From: Pedobacter lusitanus
GTDB taxonomy: Bacteria; Bacteroidota; Bacteroidia; Sphingobacteriales; Sphingobacteriaceae
DNA length: 64,000 nt
Assembly: GCF_040026395.1 (NCBI RefSeq)
Contig: NZ_CP157278.1
Location: forward strand, 124,001-188,000
Direction: 5' to 3'
The notes beneath the pieces were generated by a model. That model had not been told where the DNA came from, made no database searches, and saw only the letters and a program-made list of their open reading frames with translations. Made by a program: the position numbers and the translations under genes. This document shows positions 7,690 through 16,039 of this stretch, in pieces; the first letter of the stretch is position 1, and every line of letters begins with the position of its first letter.

Positions 7690-10600
7690 TCAGTTGACTT
7701 TGACCTCTACCTTAAATTTTGTTTTATCATTATTTTCAATATCCGTATTTACCTTTGGTGGTTTGCTCCCAAATTTCCAGGTATTGTTATCAGGCGTACG
7801 GTCGATTAATTTATTGTAAGGATCGATGCCGGCACTTTCTGGTTTTTCATTCACTAAAAATGTAAATGTTTTTTCAGACCTATCCATCTTTATCCTTTTC
7901 AATATTAATTCCTTATCCCGCATTTTACCGTTTACATTTTTCAATGCAAATACGCCGACATCAATATAATCCGCTACAGGTATTCTGGTGCTTTTCCCTA
8001 AGGTATCCGCTCGGAATTTAGCACTACCCACAGTAAGTGAAACTTCATACTTACCCCCTTTCATTTTTTTGTAATTCAGATCTTTTACATAGTTTTCGTA
8101 AACGGTAATCGTTTCAAACATATCTCTAATGATATATTTTAAACTATCTGGTGTTGCTGCACGAAGGGAGTTCACAAATTCAATAGAGTTAGTATATGGT
8201 GGCTCCTGAAACTTTGTTTTTTGTAGATAATTACTTAATGCTTTATTTAATACATCTTCACCCAGATAATCTCTTAACGAATACATAATTACGCTACCTT
8301 TACGGTAATAGATGTAAGCCTGATTCTCACAAAGCATTAACGGCATTTCTCTTTTATTTTCCTGAGTTCTTCCCCTCAGATAATTATCCATTTCATATCT
8401 GAGAAATTTTTTCATGGACTGTTTCCCGTATTCTTTTTCCATAACCATCAAAGCCGAATATTGACTCATTGTTTCGGCCATAATCACACTCCCTTGTACA
8501 TTACCTCCGATTACCTGATGTGCCCACCACTGGTGTGCAACTTCATGTGCAGTAACATAAAAAGGAACATCTATTTTCTCAGTATTCACGTTATCTACTC
8601 TTGTAATAAATCCAATGGACTCAGAAAAAGGAATCGTGTTTGGAAAAGATTGGGCAAATGAGGCATAACGTGGAAATTCAACAATTCTCATCTGACGATG
8701 TTGATAAGGACCAAAGTTTTTGGTGTAATAACTCAACGCCCTCTTAATCCCTTTAATCATCCTGGCCAGATTATATTCATGACCTTTTTGATAATAGACC
8801 TCTATATTTACTCCTTTCCATTTATCCCTTTTCACTTCGTAACGTGCACTGAGGTACGCATAAAAATTAAGGATTGGACTATCGGTTTTATAATTAAAAT
8901 AGTGTCTTCCATCTTTAACCCACTCTTTTTGCAAATAGCCAGGTGCTATTGCAATTTGGTCCTCACTAGTGCTGACAGTAGTTTCAAAACGAATCCAGTC
9001 AGCATCATTAGAAATATAGGTATTCTTTCTGGCTACCGAATCCGTTACTGGTGCAATTCTTGTTTTTGCTTTCAAACCGTACTCTTTACGGGCAGTATTG
9101 GATCCAAGCTCAGCGCCAGAATTATAACCAATGGATGGAAATTCAGAATTGTTAAAGAAAGTTCCGTTATAAACAATCTTGGTTTCTGTCTCACCATTTT
9201 CAAACCCCACAGGTTTGTATTCCATTTCAAAGACAAATTTAACGGAATCTCCAGGTTGCACGGCATTATTCAGGCGTATAATTTTAACGCCGTTTTTTTG
9301 ATCATTACTGATCAATGTTCCTCCTTTATTTTCAATCTCTAGTTTACTATAGTGATATTCACTCTTTTCGCCACCTGTATAATTAACAAACAAAGTATCA
9401 ACTGGTAGTTTTTGTTTGTTTTTCAGGTAGTAGAAACCTTTTACACGTAAGCTCCTTTCTTTTGGAAAAATTGCTGCATCGACCTTAGATTCCACAATGC
9501 GGAGCTGAGGTGTTTTTTCATAAACTTTATATTTTTTTTCAAAAGCTGCCTGTGCTTCTTCTTCTTCTTTAGGAACAAGATATCTATGGAGTACATTAGT
9601 ATTATAATAAATAAAACCACCAGAACTTATCGCAAATAGTACACAAATCAGGAGCACTAATTTGTGCCCCGCAGTAAAGGATAATCTTGAAAGACGAAAT
9701 CTCGCATTTAAACCTTTTTCCTTACCTCTTGCAAAGACTGTTAGAGCAAATAAACAAAACACCAACACAATACTGAGCCAATAACCCTTAAATAAAAGCC
9801 AGACGCCTACAATATGTCCGAAACCATTCATATCTGAATAATACATTGACGGTCCGGATGAGTTAAAACTATACAGATCATTATTCCAGTTCAATAAATT
9901 AAATACCACTTTAACCAAAAGAATCGGCAACAAGGATATGAAGAAACCCAGGTATTTATTGGGGCAAAATGCCTGTATAGATAGACAAACTCCTGCAATG
10001 ATCATAAATTCAACAAGCATCTGGAATGCAGATTTAACATACAATAATGGCTCTGCATTAAAATAGGAAGCTGAGAATTGAATAAGCATACCCGTTATAA
10101 TGATCACACCCAGCAGAATAGCAATAACATAAATTAACGCCAGATATTTAGAGAAGAAAAGTACTGTATTGCTAACTGGTGCAGTACCGGTAAGCTCATC
10201 TATCTTTTGTTCGCGCTCTTTCCATATTAGATCCCCGGAGAGGAACACGACTAGTATGATTATAAAAAATAAAAATATTCCTGCCGAATTTTCTAGAATC
10301 TGGTAAGTAACAGGATAGGTCTCAGTATCATACATAGAACCCATATACCGGGAGATAATGAACATCATAACAGACCCCAAAGCACAGATAACAATAAAGA
10401 ATGAACCTTTGGTGATGTTTACAAGTTCAAATTTCGCCAAATAGAATAACTGTTTCCAGCTTTCTATTGCAGAAAACTTCTGAGTTACCTTTGGCAACAT
10501 CGTAAGTGACTGAATCTGATTCCCTCTTGTCAGATTTTCTTCTTTGCCCGCTTTTTTAAACCAGTTAAAAGGTATAAGGAATTGACTAAAACTGAATTTA

Positions 10601-11394
10601 AGAAAACAAATTAGTGTAATAATAATACCCAGCCCAATCCATAACATCCGGTTATAGAGCAAAACTCCTTCCAAAGGGATTATCCGCGTATTTTGATCAT
10701 CTGGGGTCCAATATTGGATTAAATTGCCTAAAGCCTCTGAGCCAGATGGTTCCCAAATAGCCGCGATAGATTTATTATCTAAATCTGCAGTAATTATAGA
10801 GGTAACTGAGTTGATTACCAAAAGTACTATGCAAAACAAATACGCCGGTAATGTACTGCGGGTAAAAGTGGTTAACGAAAAAAAGATAGCACCAGACAGC
10901 AGGACATTGGGTACGACAAAAAGCAGAAAGGGTTCCAAAAAATTGATTATAGAGAAATCGGCCATTTGTGGTTTACCCAACCCAAAGAGACAGCCTATAT
11001 AATAACCAATGACCTTCGCCGAGAAAACAAAAAGTGCAGTTAAAAAGGCAGAACTAAATCTTCCGAAAAAATAACTGCTTTTATGTATAGGTTTGGTAAA
11101 ATAAAGCGGATGAGTATTGTATTTGTAGTCTTTTTGTATAGCAGTAGCCATAATTGCTACCAGGATAACTCTATTAATCAATCCTAAAATGCCATTCTCT
11201 AAAAACACAAGAATTTTTGATATTGCCACAGCCGAATTAACAAGTAGATTAGAATCACTCCGGGCCACATTGAAAACGCCGGCTTTGCTTAATCCTATTG
11301 CTAAACTGATCAGGAAAAATATCCCGAAATAAACATATACTGATATTTTTCTGAAGTTCAAATTCAGATCGAAAAGAAATATTTCCCTAAACAT
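7690..11394 (-). CDS. ABC-2 type permease fused to M1-family metallopeptidase
   Basis: 1234 residues from ATG at 11394, chosen because it lies 7 bases after the ATPase stop and begins MFREIFLFDLNLNFRK, a natural permease start; the frame is open further upstream but would overlap the ATPase gene. The first half has about twelve hydrophobic segments in two ABC-2 permease sets, including the ELxGTAPVSN-type cytoplasmic loop (DELTGTAPVSNTVLFFSK). From about residue 640 the chain becomes soluble and periplasmic, with an M1 gluzincin domain: zinc motif HEVAH at about 950-954 and the third ligand glutamate in IMAETMSQYS about 20 residues on. Such fusions paired with an ATPase gene are common in Bacteroidota, but their substrate is unknown. 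The ATPase just upstream completes the transporter. Confidence 0.85.
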   Translation of the reverse strand: MFREIFLFDLNLNFRKISVYVYFGIFFLISLAIGLSKAGVFNVARSDSNLLVNSAVAISKILVFLENGILGLINRVILVAIMATAIQKDYKYNTHPLYFTKPIHKSSYFFGRFSSAFLTALFVFSAKVIGYYIGCLFGLGKPQMADFSIINFLEPFLLFVVPNVLLSGAIFFSLTTFTRSTLPAYLFCIVLLVINSVTSIITADLDNKSIAAIWEPSGSEALGNLIQYWTPDDQNTRIIPLEGVLLYNRMLWIGLGIIITLICFLKFSFSQFLIPFNWFKKAGKEENLTRGNQIQSLTMLPKVTQKFSAIESWKQLFYLAKFELVNITKGSFFIVICALGSVMMFIISRYMGSMYDTETYPVTYQILENSAGIFLFFIIILVVFLSGDLIWKEREQKIDELTGTAPVSNTVLFFSKYLALIYVIAILLGVIIITGMLIQFSASYFNAEPLLYVKSAFQMLVEFMIIAGVCLSIQAFCPNKYLGFFISLLPILLVKVVFNLLNWNNDLYSFNSSGPSMYYSDMNGFGHIVGVWLLFKGYWLSIVLVFCLFALTVFARGKEKGLNARFRLSRLSFTAGHKLVLLICVLFAISSGGFIYYNTNVLHRYLVPKEEEEAQAAFEKKYKVYEKTPQLRIVESKVDAAIFPKERSLRVKGFYYLKNKQKLPVDTLFVNYTGGEKSEYHYSKLEIENKGGTLISNDQKNGVKIIRLNNAVQPGDSVKFVFEMEYKPVGFENGETETKIVYNGTFFNNSEFPSIGYNSGAELGSNTARKEYGLKAKTRIAPVTDSVARKNTYISNDADWIRFETTVSTSEDQIAIAPGYLQKEWVKDGRHYFNYKTDSPILNFYAYLSARYEVKRDKWKGVNIEVYYQKGHEYNLARMIKGIKRALSYYTKNFGPYQHRQMRIVEFPRYASFAQSFPNTIPFSESIGFITRVDNVNTEKIDVPFYVTAHEVAHQWWAHQVIGGNVQGSVIMAETMSQYSALMVMEKEYGKQSMKKFLRYEMDNYLRGRTQENKREMPLMLCENQAYIYYRKGSVIMYSLRDYLGEDVLNKALSNYLQKTKFQEPPYTNSIEFVNSLRAATPDSLKYIIRDMFETITVYENYVKDLNYKKMKGGKYEVSLTVGSAKFRADTLGKSTRIPVADYIDVGVFALKNVNGKMRDKELILKRIKMDRSEKTFTFLVNEKPESAGIDPYNKLIDRTPDNNTWKFGSKPPKVNTDIENNDKTKFKVEVKVN

Positions 11395-11401
11395 AAATAA
11401 G

Positions 11402-12271
11402 CTAGTTTTTAGTAATGACTGAGAAATAAACGTCTTCAAGATCTGGAGTAATCTGATCAAAACCTGCATCTGGGCTTGTATCTGCATAAACATGGATCAT
11501 CACACGGCCACTAACCATATGGGAAGAAATCACCTGAAGCTGACTGCGGTAGTTCTCCAACTCTTCTTTTTCAATACTCTTTGTCCATATTTTATCTTGT
11601 ACTGTAGCCTGGGCTTCTGCAGGAGTACCTTCCAGTAAAATTGTTCCCTTATTCATAATCACCATTTTTTTGCACAGATTTTTCACGTCTTCTACTATAT
11701 GAGTGGAAAGGATAACTATTATCTGCTCTCCGATTTCGCTCAACAGGTTGTGAAAACGATTACGTTCCATTGGATCAAGACCTGCGGTTGGCTCATCTAC
11801 AATAATAAGTTTAGGATTGCCAATTAATGCCTGAGCAATGCCAAAACGCTGGCGCATACCACCAGAATAATCGCTTACATTACGTTTACGAGCATCAAAC
11901 AGGTTAGTTTGTACTAATAATGCCTCAACAATTTCTTTTCTTTCTGATCTGGAAGTAATTCCTTTTAGCACTGCAAAATGATCTAGCAGACTTAATGCTG
12001 ATACTCCGGGGTAGAAACCAAAATCCTGTGGTAAATAACCGAGCGTTTTTCTCAATTCTGTTTTTTGTTTCAGTACATCAATGTCACCAAGCATGATTTG
12101 ACCAGTATCCGGGTCCTGCAAAGTAGCAATGGTCCGCATTAAAGTTGATTTTCCGGCTCCGTTTGGCCCAAGTAAACCAAACATTCCCTTATCAATGATC
12201 AGGTTAATATTATTTAATGCTTTCAAGCCGTTGCTATAGGTCTTAGTAATGTTAGAAATAATCAATTGCAT
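11402..12271 (-). CDS. ABC transporter ATP-binding protein
   Basis: 289 residues with all nucleotide-binding motifs: Walker A GPNGAGKST (about residues 35-43), Q-loop in LGYLPQDFGFYPG, signature YSGGMRQR, Walker B KLIIVDEPTAGLDP and the switch histidine in ILSTHIVEDV. The order and sequence fit the CcmA/NatA-like group that pairs with ABC-2 permeases. The last 70 residues form the small accessory domain. Its stop is 7 bases from the start of the permease/peptidase gene, so the two form an operon and presumably one complex in the inner membrane. Confidence 0.9.
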   Translation of the reverse strand: MQLIISNITKTYSNGLKALNNINLIIDKGMFGLLGPNGAGKSTLMRTIATLQDPDTGQIMLGDIDVLKQKTELRKTLGYLPQDFGFYPGVSALSLLDHFAVLKGITSRSERKEIVEALLVQTNLFDARKRNVSDYSGGMRQRFGIAQALIGNPKLIIVDEPTAGLDPMERNRFHNLLSEIGEQIIVILSTHIVEDVKNLCKKMVIMNKGTILLEGTPAEAQATVQDKIWTKSIEKEELENYRSQLQVISSHMVSGRVMIHVYADTSPDAGFDQITPDLEDVYFSVITKN

Positions 12272-12394
12272 AGTTTAAAAATTGTTTACGGTGTATATTC
12301 ATTTGACTGTTTATAGGATAGAAAGGTGCCCCATATTGTTACTTAATAACACTCACATAAGGATGTGACACTATTACTTACTATGCAATTATTA

Positions 12395-12763
12395 CTATAC
12401 TAAAGTTTGTCTGGCTTCTTCCAGCTGAATATAAAATAGATATATCAGATCGGTCAATACTGCGATATCAGATGCCACTTCTGCAGGATATGATAGTCCC
12501 TCCAAGATTTTTTTTTCTATTCCGCAGATGTAAATACTTATATCATTTCTGCCCATTACTGATGTTGTCGATTTTATCCTATATAAAAAAAAAATCACCC
12601 GCTCCAGTTCCTTCTTTGCAAAACTGCTGTTAAGGCTTTCCATATATAATGGAGTATTTATTAAGCATAAATCAATAATTTCAATCAGAAAATCGTTATC
12701 TCTGCTAAAAGAATGAAGATAAGTGAAATCAAAAGGGGCATTTATGTTCTGTAGGCTGGTCAT
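12395..12763 (-). CDS. HPt-like four-helix protein lacking the phospho-histidine
   Basis: 122 residues that align by eye with single-domain HPt phosphotransfer proteins of Bacteroidota: an acidic helix DNDFLIEIIDLCLINTP, a linking helix ESLNSSFAKKELERV, then FFLYRIKSTTSVMGRNDI where the usual pattern is HxLKS....G. The position of the phosphorylated histidine is a tyrosine, while the following basic residue, KS and the glycine are kept. It therefore probably folds as an HPt domain but cannot carry a phosphate on histidine. No kinase or regulator gene is adjacent; it lies 123 bases downstream of the ABC ATPase start on the same strand. A loss-of-function relic or a docking protein are both possible. 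Confidence 0.6.
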   Translation of the reverse strand: MTSLQNINAPFDFTYLHSFSRDNDFLIEIIDLCLINTPLYMESLNSSFAKKELERVIFFLYRIKSTTSVMGRNDISIYICGIEKKILEGLSYPAEVASDIAVLTDLIYLFYIQLEEARQTLV

Positions 12764-12877
12764 CAGTAATGATTTGTTTAGTATAATTATATAATATTCT
12801 TACTTCAAGATTAATGATAAAAAAACGATAAAACACACATCCCACTCCTCCATAAGCATGTGACTTGGGTATAAAAA

Positions 12878-12902
12878 AAGACCTGAATATTTTTCAGGTC
12901 TT
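12878..12902 (-). terminator. Rho-independent terminator of the AAA ATPase gene
   Basis: Perfect 10-bp stem AAGACCTGAA / TTCAGGTCTT with a 5-base loop; on the minus strand the stem is followed by a run of seven T. It lies 84 bases after the AAA ATPase stop codon. Confidence 0.8.
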
Positions 12903-12912
12903 AAATTAAGTT

Positions 12913-12978
12913 TTATGGAATCAGGCTGATGGCCTTTTCCAATTGTGGATCTTTACCCGTTAAGAGTTTCTTTCTATC
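12913..12978 (-). pseudogene. Possible stub of an S41/tricorn-type peptidase C-terminus
   Basis: A short open frame of 21 codons reads DRKKLLTGKDPQLEKAISL before a stop. The GKDPQLEKAI block is the usual last helix of tricorn-like S41 peptidases in Bacteroidota. Nothing upstream of it belongs to such a gene; the AAA ATPase gene ends 5 bases before the open frame. If correct, it is the tail of a gene lost by deletion. Confidence 0.35.
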
Positions 12979-12985
12979 TCATCGC

Positions 12986-13708
12986 TCATGCTTCAACCGT
13001 GTTTGTTTTTGCTTCCAATTCTGCAATCAATACCGACTTAACAAGGGTAAATGCATAATCTTTAGCTTCGGCAAATGAAATATCATATTTGCGGACAATA
13101 TTCTGCATGTTTTCTGGAAAGCGGGATAACAGTTTATAATAATACTCATCTAAAACGGTAGGGGATGGCATTTTAAAGTTTATTCTTAAATGAAAACGTC
13201 TCAAAAGTGCGGTATCAATAATTTGAGCATGGTTAGTTGCACATAGCAAAAGCGCGTTCTGAGGATAATAATCTATCAATTGTATCAGCGTGTTGACAAG
13301 TCTTCTCATTTCTCCTACATCTTTATCATCATTGCCACGGGCTTTGCCTATCTGATCAAATTCATCTAAGAAAAGAACTGCTTTCTCTTTGGCTGCTTTG
13401 TCAAAAATCACTTTGATATTTTGTGATGTTTCCCCGATCCTTGAGCAGACAATGTTGCTAAGATTGAGTATGAGAATGTCTTTTCCATGTGCGTTTGCAA
13501 TGGCTTTAGCGCTTGTGGTTTTACCGCAACCCGAACTTCCTTCAAGTAATATCTTATTATTAACTGGCAACCCATACCTGTTCAGCTCGTCGATGTAACT
13601 ATATTCTTTGATCAGCTGTACAAATTCATTCCTGTTGGCATGATCAAGAAATAAATCGTTCAGTGATACCTGTTCTTTGTCGTTAATAATAAGATCGTAT
13701 ATGTTCAT
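12986..13708 (-). CDS. Small AAA-family ATPase
   Basis: 240 residues holding one AAA core: Walker A EGSSGCGKTT (about residues 56-65), Walker B AVLFLDEFDQIG (about 105-116), sensor 1 asparagine in LLLCATNH, and the arginine pair in ALLRRFHLRINF. A C-terminal helical region follows (about 185-240). There is almost no N-terminal substrate-binding domain. AAA proteins of this size are often the ATPase half of a two-gene pair with a subtilisin-type peptidase, but no such partner is present here. The gene is followed by its own terminator, so it seems to be monocistronic. Its target is unknown. Confidence 0.75.
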   Translation of the reverse strand: MNIYDLIINDKEQVSLNDLFLDHANRNEFVQLIKEYSYIDELNRYGLPVNNKILLEGSSGCGKTTSAKAIANAHGKDILILNLSNIVCSRIGETSQNIKVIFDKAAKEKAVLFLDEFDQIGKARGNDDKDVGEMRRLVNTLIQLIDYYPQNALLLCATNHAQIIDTALLRRFHLRINFKMPSPTVLDEYYYKLLSRFPENMQNIVRKYDISFAEAKDYAFTLVKSVLIAELEAKTNTVEA

Positions 13709-13810
13709 CCTCTTCTGATTTCTTTATGCTTCTCCTGTTTTTGTGTGTTTATCTAAGAAAGCCCTAAAATTTGCCCGCAAGGTACAAATAGTTAGGGCTA
13801 TGGTTTATGG

Positions 13811-14041
13811 TTACTTCAAATCTTCTATGGAAGCTCCAAAATTGATATGTAACACATTCCCGTTAGGCGTGACTTAGGCAGGAACAGATTTTACACCTGC
13901 GCTTTCTGCATCTTTGACCTTTGCTTTTTCTGTTCCTAAATGAACTACTTCTACTTGTTCTGAAGGAATAAGATTTAAAATATCCTGTTCTGCACTTATA
14001 CATACCGGACAACCTGCGTGATAAAAAATTGATTTTGCCAT
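13811..14041 (-). pseudogene. Glutaredoxin/thioredoxin-like protein with an in-frame stop
   Basis: The frame from ATG at 14041 reads MAKSIFYHAGCPVCISAEQ with a CPVC redox motif, then reaches GVKSVPA and a TAA at 13874-13876. Directly after the stop the same frame continues VTPNGNVLHINFGASIEDLK and stops at 13811. The cis-proline block of this fold is SVPAL, so one base change (leucine TTA to TAA) explains the break. Reading the longer frame from 14122 adds residues with no resemblance to a thiol-redox start. Without the last 20 residues the fold loses its final strand and helix, so the product is probably inactive unless the stop is read through. Confidence 0.65.
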
Positions 14042-14117
14042 TTTAATCGTTTTAATTGATGAATTGTTACTGATTGGACTTTCTGTCAAAGGCTCAATTG
14101 CTTTTGCCTTATGGTAA

Positions 14118-14228
14118 GACAAAAGTATTTCCTATTTGGATTGCTATAATGGTACAGTTTATGTAAAAACAGATGGTCCAGATGTTGCGGTTCTGGAAGT
14201 TAAGAGTACATTAAATTTTGGGAATTAG
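14118..14228 (+). other. Possible gene-end remnant
   Basis: A 36-codon frame with protein-like composition (YNGTVYVKTDGPDVAVLEV then a stop) lies in the divergent gap before the next gene. It has no start codon of its own and no family was recognised. It may be the end of a deleted gene or simply non-coding. Confidence 0.25.
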
Positions 14229-14287
14229 TTACGAAAAGCGAGGTGTAAAAATTAACTTTATGATACAAACAGATAAATCAGACGAGT

Positions 14288-15061
14288 ATGGAAATACAAG
14301 CCAGTTTCATTCAAATATTTCCCGAATATCAAGATGTTTTTTATGACGATTTGGAAAATCACAGAAAATATTTCCTGCCATTATGTTCTATTAACCTGAA
14401 GTTCTTTTCACCGGATAAAGATCAGTGGTTACATTTTGTATCTGTAAAAGAGATCTATGACGGCAGGGTCGGTGAAAATACAACAGAATTTCACACAGAT
14501 TACACCAAGTGTGATATGTTTGGTTTTGATATCATAGATGGAAAATATAAATTCGACGGGAAGTGGGAGTACTTTACCGTATCTACTGAAATTTTGCCGG
14601 CAAATTACCATCTTGAATACACCGATGAAGTGATACAGTATAATTATAATGAAGCGGTGTATCAATTAAAGAAGGCATACTATAAAAAATTTGGGGAACT
14701 ATACGCCCGGGATTTCTACAGGCCTGGTTTAACGGTAGAGGGGATCAGAAGATTAGAACGGCTGCTTCAACTAACCGTCGAAGATATACACAAAGATGAA
14801 CCTTCAGATTATTTCTCAGAGACTATAAGTAAGAAAATCAATGGAGTAATAGATGAAATTAATATAGATAACCTCCCTCTTGATGACTGTGAGTGCTCAG
14901 GAGGAAATTTAATGGACAAACCTTTCAAACCTGACGGAAGTCTTTTTAACTATATTGCCTGTATGGAAGGATACAATTTTCAGGAAAATGCCGCCGACCA
15001 GATTTATTTATTTCATGACGATCTGATGAGCAAAGCTGTGATCTGTCTGGAATATACGTGA
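14288..15061 (+). CDS. Hypothetical cytoplasmic protein
   Basis: 257 residues, acidic, no signal peptide and no membrane segment. It has many aromatic residues in the first half (YFLPLCSINLKFFSPDKDQW, FHTDYTKCDMFGFDIIDG) and a helical centre (ARDFYRPGLTVEGIRRLERLLQL). The C-terminal third contains DDCECSGGN and FHDDLMSKAVICLEYT. I do not recognise the family. It has the feel of a DUF1963- or SMI1-type accessory protein of unknown role. It is followed 16 bases later by an acetyltransferase gene on the same strand, likely as an operon. Confidence 0.6.
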   Translation: MEIQASFIQIFPEYQDVFYDDLENHRKYFLPLCSINLKFFSPDKDQWLHFVSVKEIYDGRVGENTTEFHTDYTKCDMFGFDIIDGKYKFDGKWEYFTVSTEILPANYHLEYTDEVIQYNYNEAVYQLKKAYYKKFGELYARDFYRPGLTVEGIRRLERLLQLTVEDIHKDEPSDYFSETISKKINGVIDEINIDNLPLDDCECSGGNLMDKPFKPDGSLFNYIACMEGYNFQENAADQIYLFHDDLMSKAVICLEYT

Positions 15062-15077
15062 TCATAAACTATTTAAT

Positions 15078-15623
15078 ATGACAGAGATATCATCCAATAA
15101 GATCGTTTACAGAAAGGTAACTGTCAGTGAAGTTGAACAATATCATCAAATAAGACTTCACTGTTTAAAAAATTCTTCTCAAAACTTCGGTACACTTTAT
15201 GAAGAAGAATTAGGTTCGTCAAGTTTTAAATTTGACAGAATAATAAATGAAAAACCTGAAACCGACTTCTTAATGGGCGCATTTATAAAAGAAAAACTGG
15301 TAGGAATTTGTGGTTTTATTCGGGAGAAGAGAGAAAAGACAAGGCATACAGGAGAAATTAGCAGTATGTATGTAATGCCAGAATTCATGGGGCAAAGAAT
15401 CGGGTTTGGGCTTTTAAATGCTACAATTGTACTTGGTTTTGACGATCCAGTTTTAGAAAACATTATTTTGTCAGTAATAGACAAAAATCAAGCGGCTAAA
15501 AATCTTTATAAGAAATTTGGGTTTGTTGAATATGGAAAACTAAAGAATTATTTTAAATATGGTGGAGAATATGAAGATCTGGTATTCATGACCTTGACTA
15601 GAGATAAAAAGAATAATTTGTAA
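15078..15623 (+). CDS. GNAT-family N-acetyltransferase
   Basis: 181 residues with the GNAT acetyl-CoA fold: strand 4 region EISSMYVMPEFMGQRIGFGLL (motif A, with the Q/RxxGxG/A-type loop as QRIGFG) and motif B in NIILSVIDKNQAAKNLYKKFGFVEYG. The substrate is not predictable; the overall layout (VSEVEQYHQIRLHCLKNSSQNFG at the start) matches general acetyltransferases of amino groups. It is in the same direction as the upstream hypothetical gene and close to it. Confidence 0.85.
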   Translation: MTEISSNKIVYRKVTVSEVEQYHQIRLHCLKNSSQNFGTLYEEELGSSSFKFDRIINEKPETDFLMGAFIKEKLVGICGFIREKREKTRHTGEISSMYVMPEFMGQRIGFGLLNATIVLGFDDPVLENIILSVIDKNQAAKNLYKKFGFVEYGKLKNYFKYGGEYEDLVFMTLTRDKKNNL

Positions 15624-15633
15624 TGATATTTGA

Positions 15634-15950
15634 TCATGAAAAATTTCGAGAAGGGCTTTCCATTTGCTTCTCTCCGCAATTTCCGCCATAACCGCCAGGG
15701 GGTAATAAAATCTCTGCAACAGTCAAATCTTTAAAATAAAATCTATTACATGACGCAGAACTTGTTTCTTCTAACCATTTGTCGTCCGGATGCCGCCCGG
15801 GTAATGAAAGCTTCAGAAATTCTGTGAAATTATACCCTAATCCGTCAATATATTCAATTGGGTATAATATTTTACGCCATAGCGATTCATCAAAAAGGTA
15901 TAGGGTCTGCAACAGTGATAATGACACATAGGGTTTTTCATCGAAATATA
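15634..15950 (-). pseudogene. Hypothetical gene, 5' end removed at the palindromic element
   Basis: Minus-strand coding sequence reading YFDEKPYVSLSLLQTLYLF to the stop after ESPSRNFS (about 105 residues). The frame continues upstream through the 66-bp palindrome and into DNA that codes for another protein, so the apparent start at 16077 is not native; the true 5' end has been lost. The family was not recognised. PPGGYGGNCG near the C-terminus may be a cysteine/glycine turn. It converges on the acetyltransferase gene with a 10-base gap. Confidence 0.5.
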
Positions 15951-16016
15951 GAGACTGTAAAGTGAACTGTGTCAACTCTAACTTTTTAGAGTTGACACAG
16001 TTCACTTTACAGTCTC
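15951..16016. repeat. 66-bp palindromic MITE related to the IS256 element at 31.3-32.6 kb
   Basis: Two perfect 31-bp arms (15951-15981 and 15986-16016) around a 4-base centre. The outer bases are GAGACTGTAAAGTGAACTG and its complement. The 43 bases at 15974-16016 are identical to 32582-32624, the right end of the IS256-family element. The palindrome is thus that end plus a mirrored copy, a minimal non-autonomous element the nearby transposase could recognise. No clear target duplication is seen in the flanks. Confidence 0.8.
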
Positions 16017-16039
16017 TAGTAATTCCCTCCATGTCTAGC

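Noticed and set aside
8461..9342. Long plus-strand frames opposite the M1 peptidase part of the ABC fusion (up to 214 codons)
   Set aside because: They are antisense to an excellent gene, have no recognisable domains and come from its codon composition.
12986..13708. AAA ATPase as part of a defence or S8-peptidase pair
   Set aside because: No peptidase or defence gene is next to it and a terminator isolates the gene.
15951..16016. The palindrome as a simple terminator between genes
   Set aside because: The exact match to the IS256 end, absence of a T-run and its location at a truncated gene favour a mobile element.
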